Shown: positions 22,621-34,278 of the stretch, in pieces
Numbering within the stretch: the first letter of the stretch is position 1
How the letters are laid out: each line of letters starts with the position of its first letter
From: Lumbricus rubellus
Taxonomy: Eukaryota; Annelida; Clitellata; Crassiclitellata; Lumbricidae
Reading direction: 5' to 3'
Assembly (NCBI GenBank): GCA_945859605.1
Contig: OX243815.1
Coordinates: 33,784,785 to 33,848,784, forward strand
DNA length: 64,000 bases
Program-made: the position numbers and the translations under genes
Notes under the pieces: generated by a model
The model's input: the letters and a program-made list of their open reading frames with translations, nothing else
What the model was told of the DNA's origin: nothing
Database searches by the model: none

Positions 22621-23063
22621 AGCCCTAGTGTAACGTGTAACGTGAGTAATGAAGTATTGACTGTCCATCGCTGATAGCGATTGTATACTGAACTAAGGAA
22701 CAGAGTTTTCCCAGAAATCTCTTTGGTTATCGGTGAGGATAGAATTAAAAGCAATTCAGCCTTCTTTTGTTGTGCAACGTATATTTGATTCATAGTTATT
22801 GGTAACCTGTTAAATTGAATTGTAATGTGTTGAGTTGTTAGCATAATCGTTTAGTAAGGATTGGTGCCGGAGCAGGGAATATGTGTTTGGAAGACATTTA
22901 TTAATCCTAGTAAGTGGCTCCGTGCAAGTGATGGATTAGGAAAGATAATTTTGAATTGTGTTAACTGTAAACTTGATTCAGCGCAGAGATTCTTTGTGAT
23001 ACTCTTTAATTGCTGATGTCAGTTTCGTGACGTGCATAAGTTTAGACTTGATAATTCTTTTAG

Positions 23064-23170
23064 GGGCATGAACCCTTTTTCACCTAAGCGTACCGGGGCT
23101 GTCGGTACTAAACTTGATTTATTTTGGGCATGAACCCTTTTTCACCTAAGCGTACCGGGGCTGTCGGTAC
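23064..23170 (+). repeat. 45-bp direct duplication containing a GTACCG/CGGTAC hairpin
   Basis: Identical 45-bp copies at 23064-23108 and 23126-23170 are separated by 17 bp. Each ends in a stem GTACCG, loop GGGCTGT, stem CGGTAC. The same pair is in element copy 2 at 29040-29146. Confidence 0.9.
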
Positions 23171-23296
23171 AATGTGTATCAATTGAGGATCTTGTTCTTA
23201 CGTAGTACCGTAGTAAATCCGTTAAGGTTGCCTGTTTATATTGTTTGGTTTCGGACCCTGTTCTGGAAATTTTCCATTAAGGTGGAAAATTGGATT

Positions 23297-23307
23297 AAGT
23301 GGGGGGG
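23297..23307 (+). other. polypurine tract
   Basis: AAGTGGGGGGG ends two bases before the second LTR. It would prime plus-strand DNA synthesis. Confidence 0.8.
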
Positions 23308-23309
23308 TG

Positions 23310-24908
23310 TGTAACGTCCTATGAGGCCGCTACAATTTAACCTCCTTTTAGGCCGCTCGGCGTACTTACTTATTAATTTGCGGCCTTGCTAAATTTGCGA
23401 CCGGCCTTCGGTTTTAGCCGCTTTTAGATCTGACCTTCGGTGCAGTACTTCGCTGCAACAGAAAGTGTCGCAATGCGACACTCTATTTTTAGATTCGGCC
23501 AACGTGTAAGTCGCTGATTGGTTGATCCAGATCACGTGACCGCTTCCAACGCCGAAATGCGCAGTCGACTGGAAGTTTTCATCGGAGTGAGAGGTCGGCT
23601 CGTGAAGACAAGAAATTCTGTATATTCTGGGTCTAAAAATGCTGAATGTGTGGCTGATTGCCTGATTTCATGAATATGAATATACCGTTGACTAAGCGAC
23701 TGGTTTTGGGACAGTTTGCAGCTGATTCTGTGTGAATCTTTATTGTCATATATTCCAATATTCGGACAAGAAATCTTCCGATCTTCTTTTCATATTTGAA
23801 TGCGAGTGTTGGCCAAATTGCACGGAAATTTCCAGGAAAGTATTAACTAATCTAATTGCTCCATAACAGAATCCGAAACCAAGTGTAGTTAATTAATTAG
23901 AAATAAATGTTCACTGATAATAAGAATTGAAACCTAAGTCGATATTGAATAACGGTAGAAAGCTACAGTCTGAATTGTGATTCATTATACCTGACTGTTA
24001 ATTATAAAACGCGATTACTAGAATTAAGGTTGTGCACGCCTGTTGATTATTTACGGAGATTCTGCTGACTTTAAAGACATATTGCATAGTTATTGAAGAA
24101 CAATATCTAGGCCCGATCACAGATGTTAATTGTCAGCAACGCTTGTACATTATACTCAGTTGAATTGTTTAATTAAAATAAATTAAATCTGGCGTTAATA
24201 AATCATTGAATAATGGAAACTCCTAACAGGTCTGAGGATCACTCTGATGAGGGATTAGAGGAATGCATAACTGAAGGGGAGAAGGGAGGAACCCCAGACC
24301 GTCTTGACCAATTAGAAATAAAGGGTAAACAAGTTGGGGAACTCTTACTAACCGTTTCAGAAACCCTGGGGATGTTCATGAAACGACAGGAGTCCCAATT
24401 CAAGAGCCTTAGTCAAGAGATAAGCCACTTACAAGAGCAACACCACCGGGGTAGTCTTTCCCGAGAAGAAGGTGAGGTAATGAGGGAAAAGAGAAGGGAA
24501 GGGTTGACCACATCTAAGGATTGGGGATTTACACAACCTGTTGAAGGGGATTTGAACCCAGACGGTCTTCAATTCGAGGAAGCCGTCGTTCCCAGACCGG
24601 GAACCGCAGACATATGTCGCCACTCGACCGAAGTCATTCCTGGTACCGATGAGAGACATCCCCGTCCTGAGGTGGAAGACCCAACCCTAAACTACGACTT
24701 TACCAGAGGGAAATCAATGGATCCCGTAGATCTTACCTACTTAGTTGAACCTGTAGTCTTACCTGACAGCAGAGAACCCCTTCAGCAGTGCGGCGCCTCG
24801 ATTGAAATCCCAGGGCGGGCTCCTACCACTTGGGAGGCTGAAGAGCAATACCAGGGGTGGGACCCGAGGTCACGTGGGCTTCTTTCGAGGTGGGGGCAGG
24901 CCGTTACA
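23310..24908 (+). repeat. LTR copy 2, shared
   Basis: Same 1599 bp and termini as copy 1. It serves as the 3' LTR of the first body and the 5' LTR of the second. Confidence 0.95.
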
Positions 24909-26552
24909 ATTGGTACCAGAAGTGGGGTCTTGAAGTCAAGGTCAGATACAGAGGTCCAGGTCCAACCTAGTGCAAATACAATTGATACCCGACTAAGTGG
25001 GATGAAAGTAAGCTCAGGTACATTTGGTCCTAGACTAAGTGAGGTTTTGGAACTAGGTTCAAATACAGCTAACGCTCGGGTCCAACTTAGTCAAGATACA
25101 AGGGCCAGAAAAGAACCCGAAATTGTTAGGAATGAAACCGTTTATCATAGAGATTTAAACACGCTTTATGAAAGTTTTGACTATGAGTCGTATATGCGCA
25201 AGAAACAAAACAGGTTAAATAAAGATATAACCGAACAGTTGAAAAATAATAGTGAAGACTCAGAAGTAACTGATATGCGGCCTTTACATCGATTTGTGCT
25301 CGATTCAAATGCGATAGCTATAGGGCAAGATTGTTTGAAAACATGTACTAACTCAGGAATGTTAGTTGTAGATAAATCAAATCGGGATTTGTCGTTCACA
25401 CGAGAGTACGACTGGGGTCCACGAGATGCACATCCTCGTCGTCCCATGTCAACCGCAACTCCACGGGCTGCCACCTTCCCATACTCGTCGTACGAATTCA
25501 TGAATACTGAAGCTGGAAATCTTCGACGATCAACTGCGATTCCTCCACGAATCATCTCTTCGAAGAATGTGGGTGTGCACGACGTTCAGGTACGTGAAAT
25601 GAAACCTGAATCAGAAAAGATCGCGTTCGCTTCTGCTTCGATTCCTCGTATGCCCACCCTGACGACATCTTCGAGTCCGCCGATAATGTCAACGATGTCT
25701 TCGTCGCTAAAAACTCAGGTTACCCAGAGCTACGAATACTTACCTCGCGAGCAGGTACAGCCCATCTTCGTGCCCTACTACGGTCCAGCCTCGTACAATG
25801 AACAGGTTGCCCTGGCGAAACAATTAATGCAGTGGCCAACAATGGAACCGATTGTCGCGGGTGGTCCTACAGATGAACTGCCTAATCCGTTCATACTCGT
25901 GAGCGGTGTTGCTTCTGAAAAACCGCCCACAATCGTCAGCTCTTATGCTCGAGAGTTGGCACCGAAAAAGGACACTGTCGAACCGTCTCGATCCGAACCT
26001 ATTGCTCGTGAAAGGAAAGAACCTGCTGGAAGACTACTAACTGAACACTCAAATTTTCCAGATAGAAGAATGCCATCGCAAATGAAGCTGGACCGATACA
26101 ACGGCAAGACCTCGGTAGAAGTGTTCCTTAAGAAGTTCGAAGTATGTTCGAAAAGTAACCGTTGGACTGAAGAGGAGAAACTAGCCCAACTGACATGTGC
26201 GCTAATCGAACCGGTAGACCAACTTCTGTATGAATTCGACTCGGAAGCCATCACCACCTGCACCGATCTAGTCGACCGTCTACGACTACGATACGGAAGC
26301 TCGGACCAGGCAGCCTTGTACCAAACTAAACTGAATACTCGCCGCCAGCAATCGGGTGAAGATCTCGGTCAACTGGTACAAGACATCCGGAAGCTTATGA
26401 TTTTAGCTTTCCCAGGACCGTCGTCTGCGCACAGTGAGACAATAGCTATTCGAGCTTTTCTTGACGCTCTGTCAGACAAGGACTTAGCTCTGAAGATAAG
26501 GGAGCGGGAACCAGCCACGTTAGACAGCGACCGGGTCGCATCAAGACAGTGA
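24213..26552 (+). pseudogene. element copy 2, 5' half of polyprotein (frameshifted)
   Basis: Same start inside LTR 2 and the same sequence as copy 1 through the Gag capsid. It ends after 779 codons because 73 bp are missing after position 26530, relative to 20481-20553 of copy 1. The break points share CG. The product would lack the zinc knuckle and protease. Confidence 0.9.
24911..24928 (+). other. primer-binding site, copy 2
   Basis: Identical to 18862-18879. Confidence 0.8.
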
Positions 26553-27970
26553 GAGAAGTAGAAACAACCCTCGACGAAAAATTCAACCAGCTGCAAGAGA
26601 CGCTGACCCGACAGATGAAAGAAATGTTCCAGAACCAGTTGAGTGCTACTCCAACTGAGGGTCAGTTCCGACAATGGCAGCCGCAACGTTCATCACCATC
26701 CTGGAGAGGAACCGGAACCAACAATCAGCCGTGGAACCGAAATAGAGACAATAACTTTCCTCGGGTGAAATGGGACAATCGTCGCTGTTATGAATGCAAT
26801 CAACCAGGACATTTGGCTCGCGTTTGTCCAGAGCGTCCCCAGAGGTCGCCACCGGACGAAGAAGTCGAAGAAAAAGCCGGGGATCGAGAAGGTAACGTCA
26901 GACACGTCCAAGGTAGGAATGATGCCTACCTGTCGGTGGAACTGAACGGAAGATCCCTCCTAGCCTTGCTTGACTCTGGCTGTGAAATGACGTTATGCCC
27001 TGCTTCGCTGGTAGAGCCTAAGGATGTGCAGAATTCTGAACAGTCCTTGCTAGCTGCCAACGGGTCTGCTATTCGTGTTGTGGGAGAGACAATACTGAAA
27101 CTGCAAATCGACGGCCATGAATTCAAGATTCCCTGTTTAGTCACAGAGCAGGTCTCTGAACTGATCCTTGGACTTTCCTGGATGAAACACGAAAATGTAC
27201 TCTGGCATATCGGTAGCAACTGGATTCTGGCGGGAAGTCACCGATTCGACGTTCGTTGCAAACCCCGTGCCAGACTGTGTCGCAGAGTAGTAGCTTCTCG
27301 TGACCACGGACGAAAGGAAGGAATCCGTGTCGTGCAAGCGAATTCGAAAACTTCAGAGGAACCATGGACCAGCCAGCCGGAACGTGCAGAAACCGGAACT
27401 CCACGCCTGACGGAAACTTCCGAGTCGTCGAACTTCGCTTCGAATCTACTCCCTCCTAAGGTGGTAGCCCGGAATCCTTCTAACGAGGATGTGCATCCTT
27501 CTCCCGACTTCGCAAACCCTCCCTCCGTTGGTGTACATCTTCCGTCTGTTCTCACCGACTTCTCTTCGGAAGATGTGCATCTTCCCTACGTCCTCGCCGC
27601 CTATCGAGCAGGTGAAAGTGAAAGCACCGGTTTCACTCCTAACCGGCTGTTCCTGTCAAGAGAGCTGTGCATGCCGATTGATTTAGTTTTAGGAGATGTT
27701 CCAGTTGCAAATGCTTTGTCTAGTACCGATGATTTTGTTGTGTATCAAATTAAGAATGTGCAAAATAATTTTGAAATTGCTCGAAGATTTATGCAGCGCC
27801 TTGTCACTAACAGAAATTTCCGGTATGATAGGAGAGTGAAACCCGCTAGGTTTCCCATAGGTCCTTTAGATTTGGAGACCTTGAATGGATTGAATAATCC
27901 TGAAGTTGAGGAATTAATGTCTGTTGCGAGACCTCGCAGGAACATTGTTCGCCCTGTAAGATATAGGTAA
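26549..27970 (+). pseudogene. element copy 2, zinc knuckle-protease-integrase tail, separate frame
   Basis: The remaining 473 codons are open and match copy 1 from just after the deletion to the stop. They overlap the upstream frame by 4 bases. There is no ATG at the beginning, so it would be made only by frameshifting. I treat it as the broken half of one gene, not a designed gag/pro junction. Confidence 0.85.
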
Positions 27971-29272
27971 CGTTACATGTATGTAGTGTAAGATAATATC
28001 GCGTAATGGCGATAGGTTTAGGCTTTGGCGAGAAGCCTGGTTTTAGTTCCTTTGGATGAAAATACATATAACGTTTTGTTTCTAGACTTGATCTAGGTTA
28101 GATCATGGGGGTAGGTTAAGATTGTTTACTTGTCGTTTTACTTGCATTGTTTTCTTTGTTGCCACGAAGAAGGGCAAGAATGCTGTGCTTGTTTGTAGTA
28201 TAGAAGATGTAATTGCATAACCATGATTAATCGTATAATCTATGATGAGATTATTGGCTATTTTGAATTCTATACGGTTAGTGAAGGCAGGGTTCGGATG
28301 TAGAATAGTGGGTTGTAATTGTCCAGACAGCGTTACGGGTCTATTCTATTATATTCCGTCCTGTAAGGTGGACGTAGAAAGTCTATTGCATAAGTCAGGG
28401 AGAAATCCGTACTAGCTTCTTGGGTATGTTTCCCTGAATAGTAAATCCTTTGTTTGCTAGTTCCGGAAGGTCTGCTCTGTTATGTTCCGTCTTGTAAGGT
28501 AGACGTCGACAGACTATTACATAGGTCAAGGAGAAATCCGTCCTAGTGTGGCTTGGGTATGCTTCACTAAGCAGTAAAGCCCTTGCTTAATAGTTCAGCC
28601 CTAGTGTAACGTGTAACGTGAGTAATGAAGTATTGACTGTCCATCGCTGATAGCGATTGTATACTGAACTAAGGAACAGAGTTTTCCCAGAAATCTCTTT
28701 GGTTATCGGTGAGGATAGAATTAAAAGCAATTCAGCCTTCTTTTGTTGTGCAACGTATATTTGATTCATAGTTATTGGTAACCTGTTAAATTGAATTGTA
28801 ATGTGTTGAGTTGTTAGCATAATCGTTTAGTAAGGATTGGTGCCGGAGCAGGGAATATGTGTTTGGAAGACATTTATTAATCCTAGTAAGTGGCTCCGTG
28901 CAAGTGATGGATTAGGAAAGATAATTTTGAATTGTGTTAACTGTAAACTTGATTCAGCGCAGAGATTCTTTGTGATACTCTTTAATTGCTGATGTCAGTT
29001 TCGTGACGTGCATAAGTTTAGACTTGATAATTCTTTTAGGGGCATGAACCCTTTTTCACCTAAGCGTACCGGGGCTGTCGGTACTAAACTTGATTTATTT
29101 TGGGCATGAACCCTTTTTCACCTAAGCGTACCGGGGCTGTCGGTACAATGTGTATCAATTGAGGATCTTGTTCTTACGTAGTACCGTAGTAAATCCGTTA
29201 AGGTTGCCTGTTTATATTGTTTGGTTTCGGACCCTGTTCTGGAAATTTTCCATTAAGGTGGAAAATTGGATT
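27971..29272 (+). other. untranslated 3' region of element copy 2
   Basis: Matches 21995-23296 of copy 1, including both internal duplications. Confidence 0.8.
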
Positions 29273-29283
29273 AAGTGGGGGGG
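29273..29283 (+). other. polypurine tract, copy 2
   Basis: AAGTGGGGGGG, two bases before LTR 3. Confidence 0.8.
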
Positions 29284-29285
29284 TG

Positions 29286-30884
29286 TGTAACGTCCTATGA
29301 GGCCGCTACAATTTAACCTCCTTTTAGGCCGCTCGGCGTACTTACTTATTAATTTGCGGCCTTGCTAAATTTGCGACCGGCCTTCGGTTTTAGCCGCTTT
29401 TAGATCTGACCTTCGGTGCAGTACTTCGCTGCAACAGAAAGTGTCGCAATGCGACACTCTATTTTTAGATTCGGCCAACGTGTAAGTCGCTGATTGGTTG
29501 ATCCAGATCACGTGACCGCTTCCAACGCCGAAATGCGCAGTCGACTGGAAGTTTTCATCGGAGTGAGAGGTCGGCTCGTGAAGACAAGAAATTCTGTATA
29601 TTCTGGGTCTAAAAATGCTGAATGTGTGGCTGATTGCCTGATTTCATGAATATGAATATACCGTTGACTAAGCGACTGGTTTTGGGACAGTTTGCAGCTG
29701 ATTCTGTGTGAATCTTTATTGTCATATATTCCAATATTCGGACAAGAAATCTTCCGATCTTCTTTTCATATTTGAATGCGAGTGTTGGCCAAATTGCACG
29801 GAAATTTCCAGGAAAGTATTAACTAATCTAATTGCTCCATAACAGAATCCGAAACCAAGTGTAGTTAATTAATTAGAAATAAATGTTCACTGATAATAAG
29901 AATTGAAACCTAAGTCGATATTGAATAACGGTAGAAAGCTACAGTCTGAATTGTGATTCATTATACCTGACTGTTAATTATAAAACGCGATTACTAGAAT
30001 TAAGGTTGTGCACGCCTGTTGATTATTTACGGAGATTCTGCTGACTTTAAAGACATATTGCATAGTTATTGAAGAACAATATCTAGGCCCGATCACAGAT
30101 GTTAATTGTCAGCAACGCTTGTACATTATACTCAGTTGAATTGTTTAATTAAAATAAATTAAATCTGGCGTTAATAAATCATTGAATAATGGAAACTCCT
30201 AACAGGTCTGAGGATCACTCTGATGAGGGATTAGAGGAATGCATAACTGAAGGGGAGAAGGGAGGAACCCCAGACCGTCTTGACCAATTAGAAATAAAGG
30301 GTAAACAAGTTGGGGAACTCTTACTAACCGTTTCAGAAACCCTGGGGATGTTCATGAAACGACAGGAGTCCCAATTCAAGAGCCTTAGTCAAGAGATAAG
30401 CCACTTACAAGAGCAACACCACCGGGGTAGTCTTTCCCGAGAAGAAGGTGAGGTAATGAGGGAAAAGAGAAGGGAAGGGTTGACCACATCTAAGGATTGG
30501 GGATTTACACAACCTGTTGAAGGGGATTTGAACCCAGACGGTCTTCAATTCGAGGAAGCCGTCGTTCCCAGACCGGGAACCGCAGACATATGTCGCCACT
30601 CGACCGAAGTCATTCCTGGTACCGATGAGAGACATCCCCGTCCTGAGGTGGAAGACCCAACCCTAAACTACGACTTTACCAGAGGGAAATCAATGGATCC
30701 CGTAGATCTTACCTACTTAGTTGAACCTGTAGTCTTACCTGACAGCAGAGAACCCCTTCAGCAGTGCGGCGCCTCGATTGAAATCCCAGGGCGGGCTCCT
30801 ACCACTTGGGAGGCTGAAGAGCAATACCAGGGGTGGGACCCGAGGTCACGTGGGCTTCTTTCGAGGTGGGGGCAGGCCGTTACA
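29286..30884 (+). repeat. LTR copy 3 (3' LTR of the array)
   Basis: TGTAACG...CGTTACA, 1599 bp, followed at once by the right CATA duplication and a TA microsatellite. The LTR-encoded frame (from 30189) stays open for its 232 codons, then reads into the microsatellite. Confidence 0.95.
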
Positions 30885-30885
30885 C

Positions 30886-30888
<3 letters not shown>
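30885..30888 (+). repeat. target-site duplication CATA, right
   Basis: Matches 17257-17260. The pre-insertion site would read across into the TA/GT microsatellite. Confidence 0.8.
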
Positions 30889-30927
<39 letters not shown>

Positions 30928-30929
30928 TT
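30886..30929. repeat. (TA)n(GT)n microsatellite
   Basis: Compound run at the insertion site of the LTR array. Confidence 0.95.
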
Positions 30930-31187
30930 TAAAGCACGCGTGGTTTCAGTTTACGAAGTTTTAAAGTTGTCCGAAGTTTCCGGCCAAATTTTCGTAATAG
31001 CCTACATCAACAATCCAACGTTTTAACCACCTAGAACATTAATACTCTGCAACAACAGTACTATAGACCACTTAATTCCTCCCAGAGAATTGACCTGACC
31101 TATAGGCCTAATATTTATAGGCTATAGGCTACAAGTTATTGTCAGAGATGTCAATACCGGGTACGGCTTAACAAGATGAGGCGTGAC

Positions 31188-32790
31188 CTGACCATAGGCG
31201 CAACCACCCTATGGGACCCACGGGACGCGTCCCCCAACTTTCGACGAATGGTCCCCCAACTTTCGACGAGAGGCTTGGGACGGTCCCTCCCAACTTTTGC
31301 CACCGACTGCAGCAGACTGCTGCTAATAGCCATTTCAATATAGATTGGCATATTAAGAACGTAGATTATCAGCATTAAAGCGGACTCAAGAGCGTTTTAA
31401 TCCTGCCTGTAGAGACTCAGTGTAGACCTATAGGCCCTAATACATCTTTTAATACCCTGACAGTGTTGGCGTCTCACACAGATTGCACGTGAAATTGTTG
31501 TTAAGTGTGAATCACGGGAACTGATCTTAGGTGATAATATTACGTGACGCTTGAGTCTTGACTTTCTTTCAGTAGGTCTATTTTAGTGCCTGGTGTGAAT
31601 GTTTCTGTCTTTCCAAATGCAAAATACCAGGTCATTTAATTGCAGTCAAATGTGCCAGAAATTAGATGTATCATTATATGTACCCAGGTATAATTATATG
31701 ATTCATTTATTTAGGTTCTGCTCAATTTCTTTTTTAATCTTACTGTTTTGTTACTGTGATAACGCATGTCTAGCCGACACGATGGGCGTCGACTTTTAGG
31801 TGTGACGATCAAGGGTTAAACCTCACCATCCCCTGGCATAGGCACAACCACCCAATGGGACCACGGGACGCGTCCCCCCGACGAGAGGCTTGGGATGTTC
31901 TCCCAACTTTTGCCACCGACTGCTTTCTTTACTGTTTTGTTGCTGTGGTAACGTATGTCTATACCCTGGGCGCAGACTTAGGGATTGGGGCAGCGGGAGA
32001 CGGTCCCCTCCAAAGTTTGTGATGGGGACGGAGGTGCTTATATCCCTCCCTAATATTTCATAAATATTTAATAAATATCATCATAAATTTTTGCAGTTTT
32101 AGCCACTATTTATCCATAATGAGCAATTTTGTTAAGATGACAGCTTAAAATGCTACTATGACGGTATGAAATTTTTAAAAATGAAACAATGGAAAGGAAC
32201 ATTTTTGGAGTCTAAAACCATGTATTTATGGGAAATTATTTTGAAATTACTTTAATGCCGCAGGGTATAGGATTTCCCATACCATTTACTATGGATTTCC
32301 CATACCATTTACTACCATCTCGGCATTAAAGGGTTAAGAAATCTGAATATTTTTAAGAATGGGAGGGGACGCTTTTGAAGTCTTAATTCACAACTATCCA
32401 ACACTGAAATGATTGAGCAATTTCATTCAAATGACAGCCTAAAATGCTTTAATTACAGTTTTTTTAAAGTAAAAAATGAAACAATGGGCAAACGACATTT
32501 GTTTAAGTCTTAAAGCATGTCTTTCAGCAATGAAAATCAGAAATGTTTTGAGTTTAAGAAAGTCACCAAATTTTACAGCATGGAAATTTAAGGAAAAACA
32601 ACATATCGAGAAGACGCTATTGAAGTCTTAAACCACGACTAGCCTGTCAACACTGAAATGACGAGCAATTTCGTAAAAATGACAGCCTAAAATGCTGCCA
32701 TTGCAGAGTGGAAAGTTAAAAAAATCGAGATTGGGAGGGGACACATCCCCTACCCAAACCCTCCCCCTACTCGACGCCTCGATCGCACCT
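31188..32790. repeat. old degenerate repeats
   Basis: The segment at 31188-31290 (caccctatgggaccc, ccaacttttgccacc) recurs at about 31838-31960. Three diverged copies of a ~270-bp unit centred on atgacagcctaaaatgct start near 32115, 32412 and 32661. G-rich and C-rich stretches at 31975 and 32740 suggest the ends of a decayed transposon. No gene is seen. Confidence 0.55.
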
Positions 32791-32867
32791 CGTCGATCCT
32801 CCTTTGGTCGTTCATTCGTCGCCCAAAGCCAGCACTAATTGCAAGTCTTCACCTATGGTCTAGGCAC

Positions 32868-33204
32868 CAGTGGTTCCCAACCTGTTTGGACTTTGGGGCC
32901 ACTTTTTCTAAGTTGGAGGACATGAGAGCCACTTTTTCTTAGTTGAAGGTCATTAGGGGGCCACAAGGCTAACATTTAATTAACTAAAAGCATATAAAAT
33001 TGCTATAGTTGATTAAAAATAGAATGTTTGATGTTATTAATAGACGTCAAAATAAAATAATAAATATAAAATAATTATGTATTCTATCCTGTCCATATTG
33101 TCAATTTTTCAATATATTTTTGATAGTTCTTCTAGAGACGAGGGCCAATTTTGGAGGCCTGGCGAGCCACTTTTGGCCCGCGGGCCACGGGTTGGGAACC
33201 GCTG
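32868..33204. mobile_element. hAT-type MITE (CAGTGGTTCCCAACC)
   Basis: Inverted ends CAGTGGTTCCCAACC and GGTTGGGAACCGCTG are the classic Charlie/hAT type. The flanking 8-mers no longer match exactly, so the insertion is old. Confidence 0.8.
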
Positions 33205-34166
33205 GTCTACACTGTCAGGAGATGGAAATGGACACATGTTTCTCATTCTTTAGTTCCGCTGTGTGCTGATTGAGATGTGCATTTGAATCAACGGATATTT
33301 TGGATATTTGTTGCACAACTATAATTTTGCACTATTTTACCGTTTCTAAGATAGATAGGTTTCTCTAATAATAAGCGTCCCTTTTTCCGGTTAGATGGAA
33401 GTGAACACTCATGATTCTCATTCTGTGGTTCCACCGTGTCTTAATTTATGTGTAGACCTATATTAAAATCAATGAATATTTGTTGCATGGCTTCTGTACC
33501 TTCAGGGTAGGCTTAGGTTTTGCATCCCAGGAAGCTGCATTTTTTTGGTAAGCAATGCCAAATGTCAATTACAATGGCTCATTAGGCCTACTTATTTCAC
33601 CTAAAAAGTTTTATTTAGCAATCCTATTATTTTTCATTCGTTCGTCACGTTAGCCTATGCTTAAAGTGCCCAGGAACCCTGGCAAGGCTGCTACGCAACT
33701 GGATGTACTGCAATCACAAAACTTTTGGATCCTTTTCTCAATATGATCTGAAGAAAATCAAGAAGCAAAAATCTCATTTATTGTTAGGCCAAACAATTAA
33801 CGTGGAGTCACAAAATGACGTGGTACCATGAAGTCTAAACTCTTACAGTACAGTAGGTTATTGCTTGCTTACACTTGCAACACACTGTACAATATGGATG
33901 TTATTGCCATACACACTAGACAATTTCAGAGCAGTTCTTACAAATAGTCTGGAAACAGAAGACATTGGAACCAATAGTTCCAGATGCGTACACGTGTGCG
34001 CAACGCATACACCCACACACAAAATGTCTATAATTGTAGTTTTTTTCCTTTCAGCAGTTATATGTGTGAATATTTCACATCCAAGAAGTTTACAGATTTT
34101 TGTTTTGTTTAGCTTTCACCCACGTGTATTTACATGGTTACTTCCTAATACAAAAATTCTCCACAA
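33205..34166. other. sequence downstream of ALG13
   Basis: This probably includes the ALG13 3' UTR on the minus strand. TTTATT at 33777-33782 (AATAAA on the minus strand) is about 385 bases past the stop and is a candidate poly(A) signal. No other feature is seen. Confidence 0.4.
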
Positions 34167-34278
34167 TTAGCTGAACCCAAACAGCTTGTCAAGCAGTAAT
34201 ATAAATTTTCCCGGATGACCTGGTTCAAATGGCTTGAGCTGAGATAAATCCATGGTTTTCAATAATTCAGGAAGATGG
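34167..34278 (-). CDS. ALG13 exon 4 (terminal)
   Basis: The acceptor tctatttttag precedes 34278. It encodes the C-terminal helix region [20 protein letters not shown] to the TAA at 34169-34167. It enters in phase 2, completing an Arg codon with exon 3. Confidence 0.92.

Larger units (their letters stand above)
21995..23296 (+). other. long untranslated 3' region of element copy 1
   Basis: There is no ORF for 1.3 kb between the polyprotein stop and the polypurine tract. It contains a diverged ~135-bp tandem duplication (about 22361-22490 and 22495-22620) and an exact 45-bp duplication with a hairpin (23064-23108 and 23126-23170). These are candidate packaging or RNA-export signals by position only. 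Confidence 0.7.

Noticed and set aside
26549..27970. Separate pro gene expressed by programmed frameshift in copy 2
   Set aside because: The frame split is created by a 73-bp deletion; copy 1 has one continuous frame.
29286..30932. Third, truncated copy of the retroelement gene
   Set aside because: It ends exactly at the LTR terminus CGTTACA with the CATA duplication, so it is the 3' LTR and not a truncated body.
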